A stretch of 64,000 nucleotides of DNA from Kutzneria buriramensis (GCF_003387475.1 NZ_QUNO01000022.1:1-64000), one strand, 5' to 3'; numbered from the stretch's first letter, positions 7,531 through 14,928 are shown. Numbers and translations: made by a program. Notes: a model not told the origin generated them from the sequence alone.

Positions 7531-9027
7531 TCACGCGGTGAGCGAGGGCGTGCCGAGGGCGGGGTAGGGCTGCGGTCGGGTCAGGTCAGGCCTCGTGACA
7601 GGAGCGGGGAGAGTTCCGGTGGCCGCGACGCCGGCGAGCATGGTGACGGCCTGCGCGGCGAGGTGGCGCCCGTAGCCGATGTCGAACTCCTCGCGGGCTT
7701 CGGCGGCGAAGACTTGCTCACGGATGGCGCTCCACACGTGTCCCCGGGCGGGATCGGCCGGGACGCACGGCTCGCCGCGGTTGCCGCGCACCACGCGGAT
7801 GGTCGGGGTCGACGGCGGTTGGTTGCGGCTGATCAGGATGACCGTCGGGGTGCCGTGGCCGGGGATGTAGGCGCCGGAGGTGTCGATGATCCAGCGCAGG
7901 TCCACGCTCGGCAGGTAGTCCTCGACCAGGGGGCGGCCGAATTCGCGTTTCATGAAGCTGTTGGCGGTGAGCTGGCCGACCCAGCCGCCGGGCCGGGCGA
8001 GTCGGTGCACCAGCACGGCGAACGGCACGGCCAGGCTGAATTTGCCGTGGCAGACCTCGGGGTAGGCGGCGCGGATGGCCGACCGGTCGGTGGGGTCCTT
8101 GCAGGTGATGTAGGGCGGGTTGGCGAGCACGACGTCGTAGCGGCCGGCCTCGAGTAGCGGGTGGTCGTCCAGCAGCGCGTTGGCCTGCGTGATGTTCACC
8201 CGGAGCCGGTCGGGGATGTCGGCCAGCGTGTGTCCGCCGAGCACCGCAGCGGCTTGGGCCAGCAGCCGGTAGCGGGCGACGGCGGCGGCGTAGCCGTCCA
8301 GGTCGACGCCGTGCACGGCCGCGAGGGCGGCGGCGACGGCGTCCAGGCGGTCGCGGTGGCGCTGGTGCGACAACGTGGCGCTCAGCGCCTCGACCAGGAT
8401 GTGGCCGGTGCCGCAGGCGGGGTCGATCATCGTGGGCACCGGGGTCTCGAACCGGGCCTTGTCCAGGGTGCAGCGCAGCAGCAGCCGGGTGACGAAGGTC
8501 GGCGTCTGGACCAGCGCGCGGCCGGACCGCGCCTGAGTGGACAGCGCCTGGTAGAGGTCGCCGAGCCGGTGGCCCCGGCACTGGTGGGGTCCATCGATCA
8601 GGTCGGCGGACAGGCCCGTGCCGGTGCGCCACAGCTGCAGCAGCGCGGCGGCGTCGGCGGCGGTCGGGTCGGTGGTGAGCATCGGGTTGATCACCGGGTC
8701 GGCCAGCGGCCGCAGGTCCGGGTGGGCGGCGGCCAGGTCGTGCAGCGCGCGCCGGATCCAGGTGCGGGTGTCGGTGCCGGCCGGCGGCTCGCCGCCGCCG
8801 GGGCCGAGGGCGACCGGGGCGAGGCGGCGGAGTTCGGCGTGTCGCAGCAGCGCGGTGGTGTGGGCCCAGGTGACCATCGCCTGCTCGGCGGCCGGGCAGG
8901 GGCGGCCGCCGGACAGGTTGTTCGTCGCGGTGCTGATCCAGGCGGCCAACGCCCGGGTCAGCACGGCGGGCCGGGTCCCGGAGGGGGAGTCGTCGGCGTC
9001 GGCAGCTCGCGGTGGGGCGGTGGTCAT
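7531..9027 (-). CDS. N6-adenine-specific DNA methyltransferase
   Basis: 498 residues; ATG 9027 with GGGAAG upstream, overlapping the previous stop by 4 bp. SAM-binding motif I is D-P-A-C-G-T-G-H-I (residues 202-210) and catalytic motif IV is N-P-P-Y (303-306), diagnostic of gamma-type N6-adenine methyltransferases. The C-terminal part (W-I-I-D-T-S-G-A-Y-I-P-G-H-G-T-P-T) resembles the PglX/BREX and type IIG methylase families, but the protein is far shorter than PglX (~1200) and has no visible target-recognition extension. Probably modifies plasmid DNA to protect it during or after transfer. The only restriction partner nearby is the disrupted PD-(D/E)XK gene. Confidence 0.85.
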   Translation of the reverse strand: MTTAPPRAADADDSPSGTRPAVLTRALAAWISTATNNLSGGRPCPAAEQAMVTWAHTTALLRHAELRRLAPVALGPGGGEPPAGTDTRTWIRRALHDLAAAHPDLRPLADPVINPMLTTDPTAADAAALLQLWRTGTGLSADLIDGPHQCRGHRLGDLYQALSTQARSGRALVQTPTFVTRLLLRCTLDKARFETPVPTMIDPACGTGHILVEALSATLSHQRHRDRLDAVAAALAAVHGVDLDGYAAAVARYRLLAQAAAVLGGHTLADIPDRLRVNITQANALLDDHPLLEAGRYDVVLANPPYITCKDPTDRSAIRAAYPEVCHGKFSLAVPFAVLVHRLARPGGWVGQLTANSFMKREFGRPLVEDYLPSVDLRWIIDTSGAYIPGHGTPTVILISRNQPPSTPTIRVVRGNRGEPCVPADPARGHVWSAIREQVFAAEAREEFDIGYGRHLAAQAVTMLAGVAATGTLPAPVTRPDLTRPQPYPALGTPSLTA

Positions 9028-9428
9028 ACCGCTTCCCATTGCAGATGCGCGGACGTGTCCTGTGCGAGATAGGTCGCCGCCGCGCGCTTGACCTGTTTGC
9101 ACAGCTCGTCGTCGTCTTCGGACAATGTGGCTCGTGACCAGTCCACCGCGGTGGTCGCCAGGTGCGCCGCGAAATTGCGGGCGCTGGCGACGCTGTGGGT
9201 GATGCTGGCGGTGATGGCCAGGCCGCTGGGGATGTGGATGACGGCGAAGTCGCCGCCGAACTCGACCACGTTCGGTCCGCGCAGCACTGGGTAGGTGCCG
9301 ACGCCCAGGTGCGGGTCGGCGGTGGTCTCCACCACCAGCGGCACTTCGGCGTCTGGGTAGCGGCGGTCCGGGTCGGTGGCGACCGCGCGGATGGCGATCA
9401 GCATGCGGGGCATGGGGGTGTGGTTCAT
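9024..9428 (-). CDS. Hypothetical protein (134 aa)
   Basis: Soluble 134-residue protein from ATG 9428, overlapping both neighbours by 4 bp. The N-terminal half looks like beta strands (M-L-I-A-I-R-A-V, P-L-V-V-E-T-T, F-A-V-I-H-I-P-S-G-L-A-I-T), and the C-terminal half is an amphipathic acidic helix region. No signal peptide or recognised motif. Tight coupling to the methyltransferase and to the two zinc-finger-like genes upstream suggests they are made together. No function proposed. Confidence 0.7.
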   Translation of the reverse strand: MNHTPMPRMLIAIRAVATDPDRRYPDAEVPLVVETTADPHLGVGTYPVLRGPNVVEFGGDFAVIHIPSGLAITASITHSVASARNFAAHLATTAVDWSRATLSEDDDELCKQVKRAAATYLAQDTSAHLQWEAV

Positions 9429-9919
9429 GCGGCCCTCCGGGGGCTCGTGCTCACGGCGCCGTCCAGCGCCAGGCGGAATTCGGCGCCGGCATACGCGCCC
9501 GGTTCACCGGGGTCGGCGGGCATGTAGTGCCATCGCGGGTGGGCGGCGTTGCCGGCGTGCTGCCGGCACTGGCACAGCACGGCGCGCCAGTAACCGGAGC
9601 GGATCAGCCGCAGCTGTGCGGCGGCGCCGGGAAGGGGCACGGGGCTGTGGCCCAGGGCCGCGAACGCCATCTCCTGCGCGGTGGCCAGGGTGGTCGCGCG
9701 CACGAGCAACTGTCCGTGGGCTTCCAGGTGGTGGGTGACCCACTCGACGGGCGCGGTGTCGACGCTGGGTGTGCTGGCGCAGCTGTCGCAGATCAGGTCG
9801 CGGTGTTTGCTGTCCGCCCACCGCCAGCCTCGAGCCCGCAACGCCTTGCGGGCGAAGCTGGCGGTGCGGCAGTCGATCCGGCATTGACGTCCACAGTGGA
9901 CACAGCGGTGGGAGGTCAT
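9425..9919 (-). CDS. Small zinc-finger-like hypothetical protein
   Basis: 164 residues from ATG 9919. The N-terminus has C-V-H-C-G-R-Q-C and C-D-S-C, two CxxC-type knuckles ~35 residues apart, suggesting one structural zinc site; further Cys are in V-L-C-Q-C-R-Q-H. The start overlaps the stop of the 9916-10215 gene by 4 bp, and its own stop overlaps the next start, a chain of coupled genes. A nucleic-acid-binding role is possible. No known family recognised. Confidence 0.7.
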   Translation of the reverse strand: MTSHRCVHCGRQCRIDCRTASFARKALRARGWRWADSKHRDLICDSCASTPSVDTAPVEWVTHHLEAHGQLLVRATTLATAQEMAFAALGHSPVPLPGAAAQLRLIRSGYWRAVLCQCRQHAGNAAHPRWHYMPADPGEPGAYAGAEFRLALDGAVSTSPRRAA

Positions 9920-10215
9920 CGCGTTCCGCCGGTCTTGAGCGCCTGATGGAAGGCCGGGTCGAGCAGTTGGCAGCCGGGGCAGTCCGGGCCGGCGGGTTCG
10001 ACTTGGTCGGCCGACGCGGGCAGTTGGTCGGCGGGGCAGTAGTGCCCGCACAGCAGACCGAGGTAGTTGCCGGTGCGAGTGGTGGCGATCCGGGCGACGC
10101 GGTGGCGGCGGTGGTCGAAGTCGATGAGGCCGCCGAGGTAGCGGATCCGGAGAAGGTCACTGGTCGGAGCCTGCGGGGTCTCGGTCGCTGTGGGTCGGTG
10201 GCGGACGCAGATCAC
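9916..10215 (-). CDS. Small Cys/His-rich hypothetical protein
   Basis: 99 residues. The GTG at 10215 overlaps the upstream stop (GTGA) and has CCGGAG ~7 nt upstream, which fixes the start. The C-terminal half contains L-L-C-G-H-Y-C and G-P-D-C-P-G-C, two CxxC-like pairs that could make a zinc ribbon. N-terminal half is basic. Part of the four-gene chain with 4-bp overlaps (10781 to 9024). Function unknown. Confidence 0.65.
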   Translation of the reverse strand: MICVRHRPTATETPQAPTSDLLRIRYLGGLIDFDHRRHRVARIATTRTGNYLGLLCGHYCPADQLPASADQVEPAGPDCPGCQLLDPAFHQALKTGGTR

Positions 10216-10781
10216 GACGCGCTCCGGTGACAGGTGGTGTCCACGGGGAACCGAAACGCGGTGGTGCGCAGCAGCCGCAGCGAGACGATGCCGAGGTCGG
10301 CCAGTGGCGGGACGGCGAGCTTCCCGCGGATGGCGGCGATCAGGGCGTGCTCGGCAACGGCGAGGGTCGGGCCGACGGCGGCCAGTCCGCCCAGGACGGC
10401 GACGTCGGGGTCGACGCTCACGCGCACTCGCCCCTCGACCAGGTTCTGCTCGAGGGGGACGGTCAGACAGGTCTGGTCGGGCAGCCGGGGGACCGGGATC
10501 GCGGTCAGCGTGTCGCCGGGGCCGGCCGCGATCATGCGGCTGGTTGTCGCGAGCACGCGCACGGCGGCGATCTCGTCGAGTTCCAGCCCGTCTCGATGCT
10601 CGGCCGGCAGGGTGGGCAGGGCGTCGAGGACGGCGTCGGCCAGGCGCTGGCATGCCTGCTCGATGGTCTTGTCGTCGGCTTTGATCCGCTGCAGGGGCGG
10701 GCGGCCGACGATGTCGGCGGACCAGCGGCGGGCCCGGATGGTGAGCGTTGCTCGGATTGTGATGTCCTGGTCGGGCTGCAT
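10212..10781 (-). CDS. Hypothetical protein (189 aa)
   Basis: ATG 10781 is chosen because GGGAGA lies 7 nt upstream, although an open frame extends further. Alternating beta-type segments (I-T-I-R-A-T-L-T-I-R-A, L-E-L-D-E-I-A-A-V-R-V-L) and helices suggest a soluble globular protein. No motif recognised. It is first of the tightly overlapping set 10781-9024 and is separated from the WhiB gene upstream by ~210 bp that hold a short CCTCTC/GAGAGG hairpin (10891-10909), so expression may be partly uncoupled from the WhiB gene. Confidence 0.6.
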   Translation of the reverse strand: MQPDQDITIRATLTIRARRWSADIVGRPPLQRIKADDKTIEQACQRLADAVLDALPTLPAEHRDGLELDEIAAVRVLATTSRMIAAGPGDTLTAIPVPRLPDQTCLTVPLEQNLVEGRVRVSVDPDVAVLGGLAAVGPTLAVAEHALIAAIRGKLAVPPLADLGIVSLRLLRTTAFRFPVDTTCHRSAS

Positions 10782-10890
10782 CGGTGTCTCCCTGTGGTGC
10801 TCGACGGTGCGCGTCGGTGGAGCCTGTGGCGGTCCTCTCCGTCTGGCGTCCGGTTGTCGGCGGTGAGGCCCCGGGGCGGTCCTGCTTCCT

Positions 10891-10909
10891 CCTCTCGCGC
10901 GGTGAGAGG
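10891..10909. terminator. Short GC hairpin in the 10782-10991 gap
   Basis: CCTCTC (10891-10896) pairs with GAGAGG (10904-10909) across a 7-nt loop, in the 210-bp gap between the WhiB gene and the 10781 gene. It could attenuate transcription within the operon. No other gene is visible in the gap. Confidence 0.3.
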
Positions 10910-10991
10910 GGGCCGGCAAGTTGCAGGACCTCCGGCGGGCTGACGCGGGCCCCGGGACACTCGGACTGCGGTGCGTCAGCCAGGGGTTGGG

Positions 10992-11258
10992 TCAGCAGCG
11001 CGCGGTCGGCGCGGCGCGGTGGCGACGTTGGCGTTGCCGGGTGCTGGTCGACGCCCAGATGCCCATCGAGCCGGTGCGGACGGCTTCTCGGACGCATTCC
11101 TCGGCGACGGGACACCGGCCACAGATGTTCTTGGCCTGGACTTCCTCCGTGCCGCGGCCGGTCGGGAAGAAGATGTCGGGCTCGGGGTGCCGGGCGCAGG
11201 CCGCGCGGTCGCGCCAGTCGGCCGTGTCGGGTGGCCCAGTTCGGCATGCAGCGGTCAT
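10992..11258 (-). CDS. WhiB-family iron-sulfur transcription factor
   Basis: 88 residues; ATG 11258 preceded by GGGAGG. WhiB hallmark: an early Cys (R-A-A-C-A-R-H-P-E-P-D-I-F-F-P), then C-G-R-C-P-V-A-E-E-C (C-x2-C-x5-C), giving four [4Fe-4S] ligands, then G-I-W-A in place of the common G-V-W-G-G turn and an arginine-rich tail for DNA contact. Wbl proteins act with the sigma region 4 of RNA polymerase. A second copy lies at 12172-12501 in the same operon. The start overlaps the end of the HNH gene (ATGA). Likely regulator of host-specific or transfer genes; targets unknown. Confidence 0.9.
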   Translation of the reverse strand: MTAACRTGPPDTADWRDRAACARHPEPDIFFPTGRGTEEVQAKNICGRCPVAEECVREAVRTGSMGIWASTSTRQRQRRHRAAPTARC

Positions 11259-12157
11259 GACGGTCCCTCCCGCGTCACCACTGGCGTTACGATGAAGTTG
11301 CATAGCAACTTGAGCGTAACGGATGTTCGGGATGTTGTCTTGTCACGGCGCACGGCACTCGCCGGTGTGAGCGCGGGGGAGAGGGCAGAACCGGGCCCGG
11401 CGCCGGACGCGAGGGCCGCCGGCCCGAGCGGGCAGGTGTCCAGCAGCCTCTGCAGAGCGGCGCGCTCGGCGGCGGTGACGGTGAGTCGGTAGGCGTCCTT
11501 GACGGTGATGACGATCCGGGCGAAGGGGCACTGGTAGGCCATCCGGGTGGGCTGCCAGGTCGCGGCGTCGCGTTGGGCTTTGGCGTGGATCGCCGAGGTC
11601 GAGGCCGTGAGGAGGTTGCGGGTGTCGTTGGCGAAGGCCGCCCGGCGTGCCGGCGTCCAGCTGGCGGCGCCGGAGCGCCAGGCGTCGGTCAGACTGGTCA
11701 CGTGGTCGACGTCGACGTCGGCCGGGCGTTTCTCGACGAGGGCGTCGTAGGGGCTGTACCAGGTTCCTGACTGAGCCGCGCAGTTCTGGTCGGTGCGCAC
11801 GTCGGTGCCGTCGCGGCGGAGGACCTCTTCCCGGGTGTCGCAGGCTCCGACGCGTTCCCAGGGGCCGAACTGGTCGTCGGCGAATCCCTGCAGGGTGCCC
11901 TGCGGGGCGACGGCCAGGCGGGTGAGCGCCTCGCGGGCCTGGTCGAGGTCCAGGGTGCCGTCGGGCACGCGAGTCGCCTCGGCGGTGGACAAGCCGATGC
12001 CGTCCCCGCTGCCGGCCGGGGTGTGGAGTCCGCGCACCTGCTGGCTGATCTCGGAGCCGACGGCGTCGACCAGCACGCGAAACCCGAACAGGTCGGTGGC
12101 GTAGCTGCCGGCGAAGGTCGCGGCGAGGATGAGCACGACGGTGGCGGCGCGGGGCAT
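11255..12157 (-). CDS. Secreted HNH (DUF1524/GmrSD C-terminal-like) nuclease
   Basis: 300 residues; ATG 12157 with GGAGA upstream. An N-terminal hydrophobic segment (residues 4-18) acts as signal or anchor. The core around residues 145-225 carries V-D-H-V-T-S-L, N-D-T-R-N-L-L-T-A-S and a C-P-F-A ending, the layout of actinobacterial exported HNH endonucleases. The domain ends near residue 245; the remaining ~55 residues are unusual and their DNA contains a nested palindrome (11285-11321), so an original stop may have been lost. Lies between two WhiB genes. Could degrade extracellular or donor/recipient DNA; role in the element unknown. Confidence 0.8.
   Translation of the reverse strand: MPRAATVVLILAATFAGSYATDLFGFRVLVDAVGSEISQQVRGLHTPAGSGDGIGLSTAEATRVPDGTLDLDQAREALTRLAVAPQGTLQGFADDQFGPWERVGACDTREEVLRRDGTDVRTDQNCAAQSGTWYSPYDALVEKRPADVDVDHVTSLTDAWRSGAASWTPARRAAFANDTRNLLTASTSAIHAKAQRDAATWQPTRMAYQCPFARIVITVKDAYRLTVTAAERAALQRLLDTCPLGPAALASGAGPGSALSPALTPASAVRRDKTTSRTSVTLKLLCNFIVTPVVTREGPS
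11285..11321. repeat. Nested palindrome, operator-like
   Basis: Perfectly centred on 11303: CGTTACG (11285-11291) pairs with CGTAACG (11315-11321), and AAGTTGC (11295-11301) with GCAACTT (11305-11311). The site is just upstream of the WhiB start at 11258 and inside the 3' end of the HNH gene. The same outer arms occur at 13243-13283, so this looks like a protein-binding site used twice. Confidence 0.6.
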
Positions 12158-12171
12158 CGGTGTCTCCGTGG

Positions 12172-12501
12172 TCAGGCGGCGGCCAGCGGCGAGGCGGGTC
12201 GCGTGTCGTCGGGGTCGTCGTGCTGGTCGCCGGGGGCGTGGCTACCGTCGGAGTGGCGGCCGCGGCGCAGGTCACGGCGTTCCGTGGGGGTGGTTCCGCC
12301 CCAGACGCCGAACTCCTCGCCACGGCTGAGCGCCCATTCCAGGCACTGGGTCCGGCTCTCGCAGCCCAGGCAGATCTTCTTGGCCGCGCGGGGCGACTGC
12401 CCCTTGTCGGGAAAGAACATCTCCGGATCGACTTCGGCGCACACGGCGCGGTCGCGGAACTTCGGCATGAGGCCGGTGAGCGAGCTGGACGCGGTCGACA
12501 T
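12172..12501 (-). CDS. WhiB-family iron-sulfur transcription factor (second copy)
   Basis: 109 residues from ATG 12501, overlapping the upstream stop (TGATG). Signature: A-V-C-A-E-V-D-P-E-M-F-F-P-D-K-G, then C-L-G-C-E-S-R-T-Q-C (C-x2-C-x5-C), then F-G-V-W-G-G-T-T-P-T-E-R-R, the full G[V/I]WGG turn that binds sigma region 4. A basic/acidic tail of ~30 residues follows. Distinct from the 10992-11258 WhiB, so not a recent duplication. Second gene of the unit driven by the shared promoter element at 13090-13128. Confidence 0.92.
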   Translation of the reverse strand: MSTASSSLTGLMPKFRDRAVCAEVDPEMFFPDKGQSPRAAKKICLGCESRTQCLEWALSRGEEFGVWGGTTPTERRDLRRGRHSDGSHAPGDQHDDPDDTRPASPLAAA

Positions 12502-13055
12502 CAGGCCACCGCCGTTCGGCGGGCGCGGCGTCGGATCACCAGGCCCAGCACCAGCCACGCGACTGCGCCGAACAGCAGGGCGGCGCCCTGCGGGCCGGGG
12601 AGCACCGGCGGGCCGGGCAGTGGTCCGACGCGGACTTGGAGGCCGTCCTCGGAGATCCAGGCGGACATGTGGTCGCCGACCTTCGCGGTCGCCGGGATGT
12701 CGTAGAGCACGCGCTGGACGGGGCCGTGGTGGCCGTCGACGGTCAGCGAGTCGACGACCACCACGGCTGCGGTGGTCAGCCGGACCGCGCCGTTGCCGTG
12801 GCTGAGCCAGACGTCGACCGCTCCCACAACGGGGGGTTGGGCAACCGTGACGGTGTGCTGGGTGGCGGGCGTGGTGGCCAGAAAGCCTTGGTAGAGGCCC
12901 AGGGCGATCAGCCCGATCACGGTGATCCCGAGGGAGCGGCGGATCCAGCCCAGTGTCCCGTGGGGACGGAGGCGGGTCAGCAGCGAGCGCACACGCGAGG
13001 ACTGCTCGGTGGGCGGCGCGGCGCTGGTGGTGCGCTGTCGGCCGGTGGTGCGCAT
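12501..13055 (-). CDS. Two-pass membrane protein, hypothetical
   Basis: 184 residues; ATG 13055. Basic N-terminus (~40 residues), membrane helix at ~43-60 (I-T-V-I-G-L-I-A-L-G-L-Y), an external beta-rich domain of ~90 residues, then a second helix near 158-175 (A-A-L-L-F-G-A-V-A-W-L-V-L-G-L-V-I) and an arginine cluster inside. This resembles accessory envelope proteins of mating systems, but no family was recognised. First gene after the shared promoter element 35 bp upstream; it heads the leftward operon that appears to run to 1815. Confidence 0.75.
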   Translation of the reverse strand: MRTTGRQRTTSAAPPTEQSSRVRSLLTRLRPHGTLGWIRRSLGITVIGLIALGLYQGFLATTPATQHTVTVAQPPVVGAVDVWLSHGNGAVRLTTAAVVVVDSLTVDGHHGPVQRVLYDIPATAKVGDHMSAWISEDGLQVRVGPLPGPPVLPGPQGAALLFGAVAWLVLGLVIRRRARRTAVA

Positions 13056-13089
13056 CGAGGTCTCCTCGCGGGTCTGGTGTCGGGCCTTC

Positions 13090-13128
13090 GTTGCCTATAG
13101 GCGTCGGCCGGGTGCGGCCGGCGACAAG
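13090..13128 (-). promoter_or_regulatory. Shared promoter element, copy 1
   Basis: Read leftward: TTGTCG (13127-13122), 22 bases, TATAGG, in the palindrome GCCTATAGGC (13093-13102) followed by AACG. The same two blocks with identical 22-base spacing occur five more times, always leftward and just before a gene. 35 bp upstream of the 13055 start. The spacing is too long for a simple sigma-70 promoter with TTGTCG as -35, so an alternative sigma or an activator site next to a TATAGG -10 is more likely. Confidence 0.75.
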
Positions 13129-13242
13129 CGCCGCCCAACCGCGCGGATCCACGCCGCCGCGGCGGCCGATTCAGCGGCCGTCGCCTGCGGGCTGCGGCGC
13201 CAACGTCGAGTCCGGGCTTCACCGGGTTCTTCCACCAGAAAG

Positions 13243-13283
13243 GGCGTTACGCTGATGTTTCATTAGAACATCAGCGTAACGCC
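13243..13283. repeat. 17-bp inverted repeat, operator or terminator
   Basis: GGCGTTACGCTGATGTT (13243-13259) is perfectly complementary to 13267-13283 across a 7-nt loop. It lies between the end of the P-loop gene (13306) and the promoter element at 13090. The outer part GCGTTACG-N-TGA-N-GTT also occurs in the nested palindrome at 11285-11321, which argues for a binding site. It could also stop transcription from 14007. Confidence 0.6.
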
Positions 13284-13305
13284 TTGTGGATTGGTCGCTG
13301 GGCGG

Positions 13306-14007
13306 TCAGCCGCGGGTCAACACCGTGCTCGGGGCGGCCACGTCCAGCAGTGCGCGAGGGCCGTAGGTGCTCAGGTGATCCGAGGGGGCGCGATACAGGC
13401 ACTGGTAGTCGGCCAAGTGGCGTGCGTGTTCGAGCAGGTGGGGCGCGTCCTGGGCGGTCAGTCCGAGCAGCATGCGCAGTTGGTCGTCGGTGGGGTGCGC
13501 CGTGTCGCGCACGCGGAAGAGGAACACGGCGACCGAGGGATCCAGTGCCAGGTGGGCGTAGTGCTCGGCGGCGGAGCGAACGAGGATGAGCCGTCCGGTG
13601 TGCGGGGTGTCCCGGACGAGGCCGCTGTCGACGGTGTGCGCGATGGTGCGGCGGCGGTCGGTCGCGAGGAGTTCGCAGGGGTGATGGTCGCTGACGACCG
13701 TCTGCCCGGGGCGGGGGAGGATCGTCCCCCAGCGCACTGGGCGAGCCGCGCCGGCCAGCAGGTAGGCCAGCCGGCTCTTCCCGCACCCGGCGTCGCCCAG
13801 GACCAGGGTGACGCGGGCTGGCGCGAGGCCGGGGGCGTCCGCGGCCGCGGGTCCGTCGGCGTTCCGATCGCGCGGCGCGAGCCGGGCGGGTTGCTGAGCC
13901 CGAACGAGGCCCGTGTGTGTCAGCCAGTGGAGCTCACCCACGAATGCGTCTGCCGGCTCGGGGATGGCCGCGGCGACAGGGGCAGGGCGGTCGGGGGTAG
14001 TGGGCAT
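13306..14007 (-). CDS. P-loop ATP-binding protein
   Basis: 233 residues; ATG 14007. Walker A is G-D-A-G-C-G-K-S-R (residues ~70-78). A Walker B-like hydrophobic strand may be G-R-L-I-L-V-R-S. No transmembrane segment. Shorter than VirB4/VirD4 or ParA; the family was not recognised. It forms a single-gene unit between the shared promoter element (35 bp upstream) and the 13243 hairpin. Being in the transfer regulon suggests a role in conjugation or its control, but that is inference. Confidence 0.7.
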   Translation of the reverse strand: MPTTPDRPAPVAAAIPEPADAFVGELHWLTHTGLVRAQQPARLAPRDRNADGPAAADAPGLAPARVTLVLGDAGCGKSRLAYLLAGAARPVRWGTILPRPGQTVVSDHHPCELLATDRRRTIAHTVDSGLVRDTPHTGRLILVRSAAEHYAHLALDPSVAVFLFRVRDTAHPTDDQLRMLLGLTAQDAPHLLEHARHLADYQCLYRAPSDHLSTYGPRALLDVAAPSTVLTRG

Positions 14008-14041
14008 CCAGTCCTCCTCGTCGTGGGCGGGTGCGCTCCCC

Positions 14042-14079
14042 GTTGCCTATAGGCACCGGCGCACCGAGGGCGGCGACAG
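14042..14079 (-). promoter_or_regulatory. Shared promoter element, copy 2
   Basis: Leftward CTGTCG (14079-14074), 22 bases, TATAGG inside a block reading TGCCTATAGGCAAC. One mismatch in the first block (CTGTCG for TTGTCG). 35 bp before the 14007 start. Confidence 0.7.
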
Positions 14080-14109
14080 CGGTGTGCCGAGAACGCGGAA
14101 ACCGCCGAC

Positions 14110-14142
14110 TAGACAGGACATCTAATGTCCCATTATAATGGG
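14110..14142 (+). promoter_or_regulatory. Sigma-70 promoter overlapped by palindromic operators
   Basis: TAGACA (14110-14115), an 18-bp spacer and TATAAT (14134-14139) form a near-consensus housekeeping promoter for the 14171 gene. The -10 lies inside a perfect 14-bp palindrome CCCATTATAATGGG (14129-14142), and the spacer contains GGACAT-CTA-ATGTCC (14116-14130). A repressor bound here would block RNA polymerase directly. Strikingly AT-rich for this window. Confidence 0.75.
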
Positions 14143-14170
14143 TCTATACAAGTTGGAGGAGGTGGAGATC

Positions 14171-14605
14171 ATGAACGAGCAGTTGCCGGTGTTCGTTTAC
14201 GGCACCTTGCGGCACGGCTGTGGTAACTACGAAGCGCTGCTGGAGGGCTGCACCACGGCGGAGTTCTCGGCTCAGGCCGAGGGGTTGGCGCTGTACGGCA
14301 CGCGGTTCGCGTTCCCGTACGCGGCTGTCCGCGAGGGCGGCGTGGTCGTCGGCGAGCTGATGGTCATCGACCCGCAGCGCTACGACGAGGTGCTGCGCCA
14401 TCTGGACATACTGGAGGGATACGAGCAGAAGCGCCCGGAGTCCTCGCACTACGTCCGGGTGACCCGGACGGTGCGGTGCGAGATCGACGGGCAGTGGATG
14501 CCGCGAGAGGCGTACCTGTACCTGGCCGGCAGCCGCGCGATCGCGCGGTTCGACGAGGGTGACCTGATTCCGGGCGGGGACTGGGTGAACCGGCATGCCG
14601 CGTAA
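14171..14605 (+). CDS. Gamma-glutamylcyclotransferase-like (AIG2/GGCT) protein
   Basis: 144 residues; ATG 14171 with GGAGGAGGTGGAG upstream. The signature V-F-V-Y-G-T-L-R-H-G-C-G-N-Y at residues ~6-19 is the GGCT substrate loop. The catalytic glutamate is probably the E of the D-I-L-E-G-Y-E segment (~85). GGCT enzymes release gamma-glutamyl groups as 5-oxoproline from amines or dipeptides. It overlaps the next gene by 11 bp, and a class II amidotransferase follows, a combination often seen near amidoligases. It may trim or remove gamma-glutamyl adducts made by the amidoligases at 23-31 kb (inference). Confidence 0.85.
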   Translation: MNEQLPVFVYGTLRHGCGNYEALLEGCTTAEFSAQAEGLALYGTRFAFPYAAVREGGVVVGELMVIDPQRYDEVLRHLDILEGYEQKRPESSHYVRVTRTVRCEIDGQWMPREAYLYLAGSRAIARFDEGDLIPGGDWVNRHAA

Positions 14606-14879
14606 CCCGGTCATCAACCGCAAGAACCTGCACCCGATGACGGTGTGGAAGACGCCGGCCACGTCGGAGTCGATCGCGCAGATGCGGTTGACGGCGGCGG
14701 CGATGAACGTGTCGATCGGGTCGCTGGTCAGCACGGCTTTCGGTGAGCTGCTGAAGAACTCGCCGGAACAGATCGCGCACCTGATGCGCCAGCACGGCCA
14801 GCTCAACGACGAGGAACTGGCCGCCGTGCTCGCGGTCCTGGCAGGCGCGAAGCCGGACCAGGACAAGGACAAGCGCTGA
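14595..14879 (+). CDS. Small hypothetical protein, possible ribbon-helix-helix
   Basis: 94 residues from ATG 14595, overlapping the end of the GGCT gene by 11 bp. The segment T-S-E-S-I-A-Q-M-R-L-T-A-A-A-M-N-V-S-I-G looks like the strand-helix of MetJ/Arc-type regulators (amphipathic helix, then short turn and second helix), although the match is weak. The C-terminus is charged. It may bind the palindromes at 14116-14142 and autoregulate the operon; speculative. Coupled translation with the neighbours is clear. Confidence 0.55.
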   Translation: MPRNPVINRKNLHPMTVWKTPATSESIAQMRLTAAAMNVSIGSLVSTAFGELLKNSPEQIAHLMRQHGQLNDEELAAVLAVLAGAKPDQDKDKR

Positions 14880-14928
14880 GGCGCAAGGGAAGTGCACGCC
14901 GGGATGGCGTGGGAGGAGGTGAACCGAG

